Assembly (NCBI GenBank): GCA_015486105.1
Contig: WFSI01000031.1
Coordinates: 1 to 32,721 of the forward strand
Direction of reading: 5' to 3'
DNA from: Aquificota bacterium
GTDB taxonomy: Bacteria > Thermosulfidibacterota > Thermosulfidibacteria > Thermosulfidibacterales > B14-G1
Length of the DNA: 32,721 bases
The notes under the pieces were generated by a model. That model saw only the letters and a list, made by a program, of their open reading frames with translations. It ran no database searches and was not told the DNA's origin. This document shows, in pieces, positions 17,347 through 26,393 of this stretch. Every line of letters starts with the position of its first letter. The first letter of the stretch is position 1. The position numbers and the translations under genes were made by a program.

Positions 17347-19644
17347 ATGATACCTTATGAAGATTTAGATGGCTTCCAGAAGCAGGCCGTCAAGAAGCTC
17401 CAGGAGGGTAAAAGCCTTATAGTAGCTGCCCCTACAGGAACGGGTAAAACAGCCATTGTGGATCATATCCTTTGGGAGATGTTGAATGGAGGGGGCAAGG
17501 TGGCCTTTACTGCTCCCCTTAAGGCTTTGTGCAATCAGAAGTTTAGGGATTTTAGTCGTATCTTTGGTGAAGATAGGGTGGGACTTATCACTGGGGATGA
17601 GGTGGTGAATGACAGAGCCCCATTGGTGGTGATGACCACAGAGGTCTTGAGAAACATGCTACAGGAAGGGGCTTTGGAAGAGGCTCCTTCCATGGTGGTT
17701 TATGATGAGATTCACTATCTAGCCGATGTGGACAGGGGAGCGGCGTGGGAAGAGAGTATAGTCCTTCTCCCTTCTGACACTCAGATACTGGGGCTTTCGG
17801 CTACTGCCCCCAATGCCAGGGAAATTGCCCTTTGGCTGGAGGTGATCAGGGGGAGAAGGACGGAGGTGATTCGCCATACTAGGAGGGCTGTGCCCTTGAA
17901 GCTTATGGGCATCACTAAAGAAACGGGCTTGAAACCCCTGAACAGGGTGTTGAAGAGGGTGGAGCTCTGTCGAAGGGACAGGCGTAAGGGGCCTATCTTT
18001 AAGGCCATGAATCATTTGGAAATTGTCTCTGAGATTCAAGGCAGGGGCATGCTCCCTGCCCTTTACTTTCTCTTCAATAGGAAGAAGGTGGAGGCTTATG
18101 CTTATGAGTTGGGCAGGTATCACTCTTTCCTCACCAATCCAGAAAAGCGGGATGTGAGGGAATACCTCAACTCCTTGGACATACCGGAGGAGGCCAGGCC
18201 CTTTTTTGAGAAAGTGAGGGGACTTTTGATCAAGGGGGTGGGTTTTCACCATGCCGGTCTCATGCCCCATCTCAAGAGGGCGGTAGAGGTCCTTTTCGAA
18301 AGGCGACTCCTGAAGGTGGTCTATTGTACCTCCACCTTTGCCTTGGGGGTGAATATGCCTGCCAGGACCGTCTGTTTTGAGACGGTGATAAAGTACGATG
18401 GCCACTCTTTCAGGCCCCTAACTAATATGGAGTTTTTCCAAAAGGCAGGCAGGGCAGGGAGGAGGGGTATAGATGATGTGGGTTATGTAGTGGTGCGCTT
18501 CGATCCCAAGGACCAGGAAGAGATACCTTATTACAAGGAGGATAGGATAGAATCCATAGAGAGTTCCTTCCGCCTTTCCTATAACTCTGTGGTTAACCTT
18601 TTGGCCAGGAGGCACTTTATGAAGATAGAAGATTTTCTTTCTTCTTCCCTGTGGTCCTTCCAGCATGAGGAGGAGAAGAAGCGCTTCTCCCGTCAGATCG
18701 AGGATATCAAGAGGGAGATGGAAGTTTTGCCCACTTTCCAGTGCCAATACGATGAAACCCTTTTCCTCAAGAGACGGGAGGAATTGGAGGAGGCCTTGGA
18801 GGTGAAGAAGGAAAGGCTTTCTTATATCCAGGGTAAACTAGATGGGGGGGCTACTACCTCTGCTAAGCAACTTAAGAGGCTCAATCTCAAGAAAGGGGAT
18901 CTGGTTCAGGGGATCTTGCGTTTAGAATACCAGATCAAGGACTTGAAACTCCAGCAGTGTAACTTCTGCCCCCATCGTGCTCAGTGCAGAGCTATGGAGA
19001 GGAAACGCAAGCAGTTGAGTAAACGGCTCCAAAAGGCAGAAAACCAGCTACGCTTTCTCTCCAGCTATTTGGTGAGGGAGTTCGAGGGTAAATGTGATGT
19101 GCTTAAAGAGATGGAGTATTTGGGAGAGGATCGATCCTTTCGTATTGGGGCTGAGATCCTCCGCCGCCTTCACATAGAGGAGCTTTTGGTAGCGGAGATG
19201 ATTTTGGAGGGACTTTTTGATCGCTTGGATCCACTGGAGGTGGGGGCCCTTCTGATATGTGTGGGGAGAGACCCTGACAGAATAAGGGTACGCTCCAAGG
19301 TGTTTTCCAAAGGGCTTAGGCGGGAGGTGGAGGAGTTGGCTGAATATATAGTGGGCTTGGAGGAGCGCCATCTTGCTGAACCAAACAGTGGTAAGGTCAA
19401 CTGGAACTTTGCTGATGCTGGTTTTTTGTGGGTAAAAGGTATGAATCTCAGCACCATTGTGCAGCAGTGTGGGATCTACGAGGGAGACTTGATTTCGGCT
19501 CTTCGCCAGGCCTTGGACCTGGCCAAACAAATAAAAAGGGTTTATGTAGAAGTGCCAGGTTTTAGGGAACAAGAGGGATTCCAGGTAATTGGAGAAACTA
19601 TTGACAGATTAGAAAGGCCTGTTTTAAGGGAGTTTTCCCTTTGA
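17347..19644 (+). CDS. DEAD/DEAH superfamily 2 helicase, Ski2/HelY-like
   Basis: APTGTGKTAIV, VVYDEIHYLAD, GLSATAPNAREIALWL, GVGFHHAGLMPHLKRAVEVLFERRLLKVVYCTSTFALGVNMPARTV, FQKAGRAGRRGIDDVGY; then CNFCPHRAQC. Confidence 0.92.
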   Translation: MIPYEDLDGFQKQAVKKLQEGKSLIVAAPTGTGKTAIVDHILWEMLNGGGKVAFTAPLKALCNQKFRDFSRIFGEDRVGLITGDEVVNDRAPLVVMTTEVLRNMLQEGALEEAPSMVVYDEIHYLADVDRGAAWEESIVLLPSDTQILGLSATAPNAREIALWLEVIRGRRTEVIRHTRRAVPLKLMGITKETGLKPLNRVLKRVELCRRDRRKGPIFKAMNHLEIVSEIQGRGMLPALYFLFNRKKVEAYAYELGRYHSFLTNPEKRDVREYLNSLDIPEEARPFFEKVRGLLIKGVGFHHAGLMPHLKRAVEVLFERRLLKVVYCTSTFALGVNMPARTVCFETVIKYDGHSFRPLTNMEFFQKAGRAGRRGIDDVGYVVVRFDPKDQEEIPYYKEDRIESIESSFRLSYNSVVNLLARRHFMKIEDFLSSSLWSFQHEEEKKRFSRQIEDIKREMEVLPTFQCQYDETLFLKRREELEEALEVKKERLSYIQGKLDGGATTSAKQLKRLNLKKGDLVQGILRLEYQIKDLKLQQCNFCPHRAQCRAMERKRKQLSKRLQKAENQLRFLSSYLVREFEGKCDVLKEMEYLGEDRSFRIGAEILRRLHIEELLVAEMILEGLFDRLDPLEVGALLICVGRDPDRIRVRSKVFSKGLRREVEELAEYIVGLEERHLAEPNSGKVNWNFADAGFLWVKGMNLSTIVQQCGIYEGDLISALRQALDLAKQIKRVYVEVPGFREQEGFQVIGETIDRLERPVLREFSL

Positions 19645-19698
19645 AATATCTATTAAATGTCCTATATTTCATATAGGATAGCTGAGGAGGTGATATGG

Positions 19699-19938
19699 AT
19701 GTTGAGCAGAAAAAAGGCCAGGAGTTCTGCCACAAGAAGGGGGAGAAGGCCAAGGATAAACCCTGCTTTTAAGGTGAGGGTCTTCAGCAGCGATGGGGAT
19801 TACTGGGTAGAGGAGCGGTGTTGGCGGTGTGGAAGGGTACTCAATCGCCATAGAATGTTTCTTTCTACCCCTGCCAAAGAGGAGATAAACTGCCCTAGTT
19901 GCAAGGCTGTTAACAGAGTGGAGAGGGAAGAGGTTTAA
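19699..19938 (+). CDS. small basic zinc-ribbon protein of unknown function
   Basis: ATG at 19699 after GAGGAGGTGATATGG. MLSRKKARSSATRRGRRPRINPAFKVRVFSS...CWRCGRVLNRHRMFLSTPAKEEINCPSCKAVNR; two CxxC knuckles. Confidence 0.7.
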   Translation: MLSRKKARSSATRRGRRPRINPAFKVRVFSSDGDYWVEERCWRCGRVLNRHRMFLSTPAKEEINCPSCKAVNRVEREEV

Positions 19939-19999
19939 TCAGCCTCCTCTTTAGTGAGGGAGAGGCAAGGGAAAGGGTTTTGCCCTTTACATTATCTCT

Positions 20000-20341
20000 T
20001 TATCGGGGGAAGTAGGATCTGAGGTTTAAAAGAAAGGTTCTTCTGTTTTCGAACTCCCTTTCAGGGATCTTTTTTATATAGAGTTTCCCTGTCTGATTGT
20101 CCAAGATTACCAGTGTGATGTAGGAGGCGGTCCCTTTCTTTAGATTTCCCAGGGGATTAATGTAATAGGTAATGACGGTATATCTGTCTCCTGGAGAGAT
20201 GCAGGCAGCCACGTTGTCGCTGGCACTGCAGGAAGGGGTTACTACTGTAGTCACCTCCCTGGCCTTGATAAGGGAAGGAGTTACTCCGGATAGTATTGTA
20301 AAGACTGAAGCTACCAGAAGTACTTTCAGGCCCTTCTTCAT
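20000..20341 (-). CDS. small secreted protein of unknown function
   Basis: AAGGAGGATATAAAATG start; signal-peptide-like MKKGLKVLLVASVFTILSGVTPSLIKA; rest unrecognised. Confidence 0.7.
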   Translation of the reverse strand: MKKGLKVLLVASVFTILSGVTPSLIKAREVTTVVTPSCSASDNVAACISPGDRYTVITYYINPLGNLKKGTASYITLVILDNQTGKLYIKKIPEREFENRRTFLLNLRSYFPR

Positions 20342-20374
20342 TTTATATCCTCCTTAGTCCATAGGATTGTTATT

Positions 20375-20403
20375 AAAGTAAAGCTAAGGATGAAAGAGGT
20401 CAA
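20375..20403 (-). promoter_or_regulatory. sigma70-type promoter for the small secreted protein gene
   Basis: Minus strand: TTGACC (20403-20398), 17-nt spacer, TACTTT (20380-20375), then RBS and ATG at 20341. Confidence 0.5.
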
Positions 20404-20445
20404 CACTGTTGAGTTTATAGTACTTTTCCCATCTATGGAAGAGGG

Positions 20446-20581
20446 GGAGCGGTGCTTTTCGATCCCAGCCCAGGTCTTAAACCCCAAAAAGTTTGCGACT
20501 TTTTGGGGCCCCATAACTCTAAGCCGCTCAGGAAGATGAGCAATGAGTTATAAGGTACTTGGGAAAGTGCTCCACTGGGAT
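20446..20581 (-). other. putative structured intergenic element, copy B (related to copy A at 1566-1781)
   Basis: Minus strand: GTGGAGCACTTTCCCAAGTACCTTATAACTC (20575-20545) and GATCGAAAAGCACCGCTCC (20464-20446) match copy A. Stem ATCCCAG/CTGGGAT; perfect 11-bp hairpin CCCCAAAAAGT/ACTTTTTGGGG. Confidence 0.6.
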
Positions 20582-20605
20582 TAGTACGGGACCTTGGGTA
20601 GGGGA

Positions 20606-21445
20606 TTACTCTATTTTCATGTTGATATCAACCCAAGTGGCATGGTGAACCATGGCTCCTGATGAGATGTAATCCACCCCTGTTTGGGCGACCTGGAGGA
20701 TATTCTGGGGGGTGATGCCTCCCGAAGCCTCTGTAATAACCTTACCCTGGGTTATACTCACAGCCTCTTTCAAAAGGGAAGCATCCATATTGTCCAATAG
20801 TACGATGTCTGCCCCTGCTTGTATAGCCTCTTGGAGTTCCGTCAGGTTTTTAACCTCTACCTCTATGGAGGAGGTGAAAGGAATGGCCTGGCGTATGGCT
20901 TTCACTGCCTCTTTTATGGAACCTGCCACTTTAATGTGGTTATCTTTTATCATGGCGGCGTCGTAGAGTCCCATCCGGTGGTTGAGGGCACCTCCCACGG
21001 TAACGGCGTATTTCTCCAAAAGGCGAAGGCCTGGTGTGGTCTTTCGTGTGTCCACCAGTTTTGCCTTGGTGGAGGAGATGAGATTTACCATCTCCCTTGT
21101 AATGGTGGCAATACCCGATAGCCTTTGAAGGAGGTTTAAGGCTGTTCTTTCTCCTCTGAGGAGGGCCAAGGCTGGTCCTTTCACATGGGCCAAGGGGGTA
21201 CCCTCTTCGAAGGTTTCTCCATCTTTTGTCAGGGACTCCACCTGAACTGTGGGATCCAGCATATGGAAAAGAGGATGTAAGAGGATGAGTCCTGCCACCA
21301 CCCCCGTTGATTTGGCTTTTACAACGGCAGAGACCCACTTCTCTCTCTTGGGGAGGTGGCAGGTGGTGATATCCCCATGTCCCAAGTCCTCCGATAGGTA
21401 GATCTTTAAAACCTCTTGGAGTGCGAGGGGATCCAGGCCCTTCAC
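20606..21445 (-). CDS. nadC: nicotinate-nucleotide pyrophosphorylase (carboxylating)
   Basis: EDLGHGDITT, ERTALNLLQRLSGIATITREMV, VDTRKTTPGLRLLEKYAVTVGGALNHRMGLYDAAMIKDNHI, EVEVKNL, LLDNM, EASGGI. Confidence 0.96.
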   Translation of the reverse strand: MKGLDPLALQEVLKIYLSEDLGHGDITTCHLPKREKWVSAVVKAKSTGVVAGLILLHPLFHMLDPTVQVESLTKDGETFEEGTPLAHVKGPALALLRGERTALNLLQRLSGIATITREMVNLISSTKAKLVDTRKTTPGLRLLEKYAVTVGGALNHRMGLYDAAMIKDNHIKVAGSIKEAVKAIRQAIPFTSSIEVEVKNLTELQEAIQAGADIVLLDNMDASLLKEAVSITQGKVITEASGGITPQNILQVAQTGVDYISSGAMVHHATWVDINMKIE

Positions 21446-22347
21446 AGCTCAAACATCCTCGTGATAGCTTTTTCTGCTTTCATGGCTATTTCTTCTTCCA
21501 CCTCCACGGGGTAAATCCCTTCTTTTAAGGATCTATAGACCCGTTCTAAGGTAATCATCTTCATTTGGTCACATAGGGGTAGGGGAAAAGGGAGGAGGAA
21601 GGTTTTTCCCGGGGACTTCTTTTTCATTTGATGAAGGGTTCCATCTTCTGTGCCTACTATAAAGCTTTGGGCGGGGGAGTCTTGGACAAAACGGACCAGT
21701 TGGGAAGTGGAGCCCACGAAGTCTGCCTTCTCTGTAACCTCTGGGGGGCATTCGGGATGGACGATGATCAGGGCCTGGGGATGATCTTTTTTTACCCTTT
21801 CTATGGACTCCCAAGTGATTCTTTGGTGGACAGGGCAGTGGCCATTCCAAAGGACGACCTTTTTGTTCAAGGTTTTGGCGTGATAGGCTCCCAGGTTTTT
21901 GTCGGGGAGGAAGAGGATTTCTTCTCCCTCCATCTTTTCCATTACCTTCCGGGCATTGGCAGAGGTACAGATGGTATCTGACAGCGCTTTTACCTGGGCG
22001 TAGGTGTTCACATAGGCCACTACTTTGGCGGAGGGATGGTCCTTTTTGGTTTCCATAACCTCCCGGGGTTCTGCCATGTCTGCTAACAGGCACCCTGCCA
22101 GGGGGTAGGGTATGAGCACCTTTTTTTGGGGTGAAAGGATCTTGGCTATTTCTGCCATGAAAGTGACCCCGCAGAAGAGGATGGTTTCTTCCTCCGTTTG
22201 GGCTGCCTTGCGGCTTAGTTCTAAGGAGTCTCCCACAAAGTCGGCTATGTCCTGGACCTCGGGTCTTTGATAGTAGTGGGCCAGGATGATGACTCCCTGG
22301 TTTCTCTTCAATTTGATGATTTCTTGTTGGAGTACGGTTTTATCCAT
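21442..22347 (-). CDS. nadA: quinolinate synthase
   Basis: ILAHYYQRPEVQDIADFVGDSLELSRKA, VAYVNTYAQVKALSDTICTSANA, LPDKNLGAYHA, NGHCPVHQR, HPECPPEV. Start MDKTV placed at 22347. Confidence 0.96.
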   Translation of the reverse strand: MDKTVLQQEIIKLKRNQGVIILAHYYQRPEVQDIADFVGDSLELSRKAAQTEEETILFCGVTFMAEIAKILSPQKKVLIPYPLAGCLLADMAEPREVMETKKDHPSAKVVAYVNTYAQVKALSDTICTSANARKVMEKMEGEEILFLPDKNLGAYHAKTLNKKVVLWNGHCPVHQRITWESIERVKKDHPQALIIVHPECPPEVTEKADFVGSTSQLVRFVQDSPAQSFIVGTEDGTLHQMKKKSPGKTFLLPFPLPLCDQMKMITLERVYRSLKEGIYPVEVEEEIAMKAEKAITRMFEL

Positions 22348-22351
22348 GGTG

Positions 22352-23911
22352 TTAGTCCTTTCTGAAGTGGCAGCCCCTGCTTGTATGATTCCTCTGGGCT
22401 GCACGAGTGATGATCAATCCAGTCTGGATCCCGTTTCTCAACTCTAAGAGCTTCTGATGGAGCTTGGCGTATTTGTAAAAGTCTTCTACCTCTCTCCATA
22501 AGTGGCGGAGGTCAGTGATGGCCCGTTTCAGTCTTTTTCTGGTGCGGACCAGCCCCACGTAATTCCACATGATGTGTCGAAGGTTGATCAAGTCTTGCTT
22601 TATGAGGGCAGGGTCAGGTTCTTCCATCCCTGTATCTATCCAGTCGGTGATGGGGAAAGGGGGGATCTCCTTGATATACTCCTCCCAGTTCTGGTGGATC
22701 CATCGGGCGGCCCTGTTTCCCCAGACCAGCCCTTCCAAAAGGGATGTGCTGGCCAGACGGTTGGCGCCATGTAGGCCTGTACAGGATACTTCTCCTACGG
22801 CAAAGAGGCGATTTATAGAGGTTTTGCCCCACAGATCCACCTTTACCCCTCCACAGGAGAAGTGGACGGCAGGCACCACAGGGATAGGTTCCTTGGTCAT
22901 GTCAATACCGTACTGAAGGCAGGTTTCATAAATCATGGGAAACCTGCGCCTTACGGCTTCTGAGTCCATATAGGATGCCAGATCCAAAAGGACGTATTTA
23001 TAGCCATGTTCCACCATCTCTTCGTGAATGGCCCTGGCCACTACGTCCCTGGGGGCCAAGGAGCCTAAGGGATGGTACTTTTCCATGAAGGTCTTCCCCT
23101 TAGGGGTTTTGAGAACGGCTCCTTCCCCTCTCACCGATTCCGAGATGAGGAACCTCTTTGCGTCTTTGTGAAAAAGGGTGGTGGGGTGGAACTGAACGTA
23201 CTCCATGTTTATAAGCTTGGCTCCTGCCCGATAGGCCATGGCGAAGCCATCTCCTGTGGCTCCGTCGGGATTGGTAGTGTGGAGGAAAGCCTGTCCCAGC
23301 CCACCTGTGGCTAAAATGGTGACAGCTGCCGTGATTTTGGTGGCCTTCCTATCTCTGGCATTGAACACGTAAGCACCCAGGCAGGATGTGGGAGGGTAGA
23401 TGGCTAAGGGATCAAGCGAGTGATGTTCCGGGGTGATGAGGTCTATGGCTACATGGTTGGTAAGGATGGTGATCTGAGGGATTTTGGAGACGTGCTGTAT
23501 GAGAGAGGTTTCTATGGCTTTGCCTGTAAAATCGTCGGAATGGATTATGCGCCTCATGGAGTGGGCGGCTTCCTCTGTGAGGTCTAATTTGCCCTCTTCG
23601 TTGACGTTGAAGGGCACCTGAACTTTTTTAATGAGGATATCCTCTACCAGTTGGGGTCCTTCCTGGGCCAGGATTTGGGCTGCTGGGGACCAAGTGGCAC
23701 CGGCACCGGCCTCTTGGATGTCCTTTACCAGGAGCTCGGGGCGGTCTTTTTCTCCTTTATAGATGATGCCTCCCTGGGCATGGTAGGTATTGGATTCCTC
23801 AGGCCTGTCTCCCTTCGTCACCATGGTGATTTGGTGGCCCTTCTTGGCCAGTTCTAATGCAGCCGAACAGGCTGCTACACCGGTTCCAATGACTAGAACA
23901 TCTGTATCCAT
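22352..23911 (-). CDS. nadB: L-aspartate oxidase
   Basis: [114 protein letters not shown] at 23911 after GGAGGA. Confidence 0.95.
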   Translation of the reverse strand: MDTDVLVIGTGVAACSAALELAKKGHQITMVTKGDRPEESNTYHAQGGIIYKGEKDRPELLVKDIQEAGAGATWSPAAQILAQEGPQLVEDILIKKVQVPFNVNEEGKLDLTEEAAHSMRRIIHSDDFTGKAIETSLIQHVSKIPQITILTNHVAIDLITPEHHSLDPLAIYPPTSCLGAYVFNARDRKATKITAAVTILATGGLGQAFLHTTNPDGATGDGFAMAYRAGAKLINMEYVQFHPTTLFHKDAKRFLISESVRGEGAVLKTPKGKTFMEKYHPLGSLAPRDVVARAIHEEMVEHGYKYVLLDLASYMDSEAVRRRFPMIYETCLQYGIDMTKEPIPVVPAVHFSCGGVKVDLWGKTSINRLFAVGEVSCTGLHGANRLASTSLLEGLVWGNRAARWIHQNWEEYIKEIPPFPITDWIDTGMEEPDPALIKQDLINLRHIMWNYVGLVRTRKRLKRAITDLRHLWREVEDFYKYAKLHQKLLELRNGIQTGLIITRAAQRNHTSRGCHFRKD

Positions 23912-24062
23912 GGCTCCTCCTTGGAAGTTGTTGGCCTTTATTACCATAAGTAAAATCCTGTGAATAGGGGGATATTTGTGCTGTTGAGGGGGGTTCCTCT
24001 AATTGGTAGATGGTATAAATGGGGAGATACTGAGGGATGAAGGGAGATTGAAGGAGGGTTTT

Positions 24063-24461
24063 ATGGTAAAGATCTTGAATGTTAAGTCCAGTAGGAGGGA
24101 GGAAATGGTAGACATCACCTCCTATGTGGACGGGGTAATTAGAGGTTGGGGGATACAGGAGGGGATATGTTATATCTATGTTCCCCACACTACGGCAGGG
24201 GTTTTCATAAATGAGCATGCCGATCCCTCTGTGGTCCAAGACATCCAGGGTACCTTGGCCCGCTTGGTACCTTACGGAAAAGGATACAAACATTTGGAGG
24301 GAAATGCCGATGCTCATATTAAGGCCACTTTGGTGGGGACATCCCAGATGGTGTTTGTTAGGGGGGGAAGACTCCAACTGGGAACGTGGCAGGGCATATT
24401 TTTTGCCGAGTTTGACGGTCCCAGGACCAGGCGGGTGTTTGTCAAGGTGTTAGAGGGGTGA
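24063..24461 (+). CDS. yjbQ: YjbQ family protein (UPF0047, secondary thiamine-phosphate synthase-like)
   Basis: YVPHTTAGVFINEHADPSVVQDI, HLEGNADAHIKATLVGTSQMVFVRGGRLQLGTWQGIFFAEFDGPRTRRVFVKV. ATG 24063 after GGAGG. Confidence 0.92.
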   Translation: MVKILNVKSSRREEMVDITSYVDGVIRGWGIQEGICYIYVPHTTAGVFINEHADPSVVQDIQGTLARLVPYGKGYKHLEGNADAHIKATLVGTSQMVFVRGGRLQLGTWQGIFFAEFDGPRTRRVFVKVLEG

Positions 24462-24464
24462 GGG

Positions 24465-25238
24465 ATGGAGGAGAAGGATCCTTTTTGGAGGGTGGTAAAA
24501 ATCATGGAGATCCTTAGGGGAGAGGGGGGTTGTCCCTGGGACAGGGAACAGACCAAGGAGTCCCTTAAGCCTTACCTTATAGAGGAGGCCTATGAGGTTT
24601 TAGAGGCCATTGATGGGAAGGATCCGGAAGCATTGAAGGAGGAGCTGGGGGATCTTCTTCTACAGATTGTCTTTCACGCCCAGATAGCCAAAGAGAGGGG
24701 GGAGTTTGATATGTCCCAGGTCCTCCAGTTTCTTGCAGAGAAGCTCATCCGTCGCCATCCCCATGTTTTTGGGGAAGCTATGGTGAGAAATGCCCAGGAG
24801 GTCTTGGAAAATTGGGAAGTTATAAAGGAGCAGGAAGAGGGTCACTCCTCAACCCTTGGAGGTGTGCCTTCTTCCCTCCCTGCTCTCCTACAGGCTAGAA
24901 GGATCCAGGATAAGGCTTCCAGGGTAGGTTTTGACTGGTCTCAGGTGGAGCCTGTGTGGGATAAGGTAGCTGAGGAATGGAAGGAGTTTAAGGAGGCCTG
25001 TACCCAGGGGGAAAGGGATGCTATGTTCAGGGAACTGGGGGATCTTCTCTTTGCCATAGTCAATTTATCCCGCTTCTTGGAGATAGATGCTGAGGATGCT
25101 TTAAAACAGTGCAATAAGCGCTTCATTAATCGTTTTTCTTATGTGGAAAAGCGCCTTAGGGAACAGGGACAAACCCCTCAAGGAACGGATTTGGAAACCA
25201 TGGATCGCTACTGGGAGGAGGCGAAGCGTCTGGAATAA
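24465..25238 (+). CDS. mazG: nucleoside triphosphate pyrophosphohydrolase MazG
   Basis: [29 protein letters not shown]...[19 protein letters not shown]...RHPHVFG; second [17 protein letters not shown]-like repeat. Confidence 0.95.
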   Translation: MEEKDPFWRVVKIMEILRGEGGCPWDREQTKESLKPYLIEEAYEVLEAIDGKDPEALKEELGDLLLQIVFHAQIAKERGEFDMSQVLQFLAEKLIRRHPHVFGEAMVRNAQEVLENWEVIKEQEEGHSSTLGGVPSSLPALLQARRIQDKASRVGFDWSQVEPVWDKVAEEWKEFKEACTQGERDAMFRELGDLLFAIVNLSRFLEIDAEDALKQCNKRFINRFSYVEKRLREQGQTPQGTDLETMDRYWEEAKRLE

Positions 25239-25264
25239 AGGGTTTTTTTGAATATTACTGCAGA

Positions 25265-25642
25265 TTGCCCCAGGCCCTTCAGGCCCTGGAGATTCACGGG
25301 ATTGTTTTCAAGAGGGCAGCTATGGGCCGTTTTTTCTCTATGCTTCATGAGAACTATCCTTGCATTAGTTGGTATAGAGAGGCCCTTCAGAAATACGCCC
25401 CTGATGAATCCCCTGATCCGGCCGTTTTCATGGGTTATCTCATGGCCAGGACCTTGGGACAGATCTTGAGGCAGGTGCGCTCCATGGATTCATGGGGTAT
25501 TGTCAAAGGGGCTGAGTCCGTAAAGGGTCTGGATGTGGGGTTGCCCGAAAAGATTTCTTATTCTCCTATGGACCATGTAGGTTTGACCAAGGTTTTCCTC
25601 TACCGTTATACTAATGGTGTGCTTATTCCTGTAGGGAAGTGA
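25265..25642 (+). pseudogene. C-terminal remnant of a LivK-like (type I periplasmic binding protein) substrate-binding protein
   Basis: YREALQKYAPDESPDPAVFMGYLMARTLGQILRQV...GLDVGLPEKISYSPMDHVGLTKVFLYRYTNGVLIPV resembles the C-terminal lobe of branched-chain amino-acid-type receptors. Expected signal peptide and N-terminal lobe are absent. Confidence 0.6.
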
Positions 25643-25659
25643 GTTCTGATTTTTCTTTC

Positions 25660-26349
25660 TTAGAGGGCCCCTTTCTCACGGAGGCTCACGTACCTTTCTT
25701 CCCCCAGGATGATGTGGTCCAGGAGCTCTACTTCCATAAGTCTGCAGGCTTCCATGATCCTGTGGGTGATCTCCCTGTCCCCTGGGCTGGGGGTGGGATC
25801 CCCCGAAGGGTGGTTATGGGCTAAGATGATCCCCGCGGCGTTGCAAAGGATGGCAGGGCGTACCACCTCCCGTGGATGAAGGGGGCTGGAGTTGAGACTT
25901 CCTATGCTTATTACCTCTTCTCGGATAAGGCGGTTTTTTACATCCAGATAGAGGGCCCGGACATGTTCCTTGGCCAGGAATGTCATGTTTTTCAGGTATT
26001 CATAGACCTGGGCCGGGGTCCTGAAGTAGATCTCTTTACCCTTCTGGAACAGGCGCTTGCCTAGCTCCAAGGTGGCTATAAACTGGCAGGCGTGAACTTC
26101 TCCCAGGTCGTAGAGGGTTTTCACCTGCTCCACGGTGAGGTCTTGCTCTAAAGCGGCGGGATGATACTGGTCCATGATGCGATGGGCTGTTTCCAGGACA
26201 CCCTCTCTCCTGGTGCCTCTGGAGAGAATGATAGCCATGAGTTCATAGTTTCTCAGGCTCGATGGGCCATAGGCCATAAGCTTTTCCCGGGGCTTCTCTT
26301 CGGCTCTGAGCTCTTTGATCTTTAAGATGTAGTGGCTGTCCCTTTCCAT
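25660..26349 (-). CDS. radC: RadC family JAB-domain protein
   Basis: REKLMAYGPSSLRNYELMAIILSRGT, LFQKGKEIYFRTPAQVYEYL, VLAHNHPSGDP-type motif (ILAHNHPSGDPTPSPGDREIT), LLDHIILGEERYVSLRE. ORF is open to 26385. Confidence 0.93.
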   Translation of the reverse strand: MERDSHYILKIKELRAEEKPREKLMAYGPSSLRNYELMAIILSRGTRREGVLETAHRIMDQYHPAALEQDLTVEQVKTLYDLGEVHACQFIATLELGKRLFQKGKEIYFRTPAQVYEYLKNMTFLAKEHVRALYLDVKNRLIREEVISIGSLNSSPLHPREVVRPAILCNAAGIILAHNHPSGDPTPSPGDREITHRIMEACRLMEVELLDHIILGEERYVSLREKGAL

Positions 26350-26393
26350 AGTGTGGATTATAAACAGGAAGAAAGGGTAATCCAAGTCAGAAT

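Noticed and set aside
9126-18405. Long antisense ORFs (e.g. 9126-9776, 14229-14753, 17719-18405)
   Set aside because: Each lies opposite a confidently identified gene (ccsA, mutS, helicase) and has no family signature; the genome composition yields long spurious antisense frames.
19968-19990. Possible hairpin AAAGGG-TTTTG-CCCTTT after the zinc-ribbon gene
   Set aside because: Only six base pairs, three of them A-T, with no clear U-tract; too weak to call a terminator.
20487-20517. Hairpin downstream of nadC as an intrinsic terminator
   Set aside because: The stem is strong, but only a TTT follows on the minus strand and none on the plus strand; it fits better as part of the repeated element.
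25660-26349. radC as evidence of a mobile element
   Set aside because: JAB-domain RadC occurs both on mobile elements and in core chromosomes; no other mobile-element gene is adjacent.
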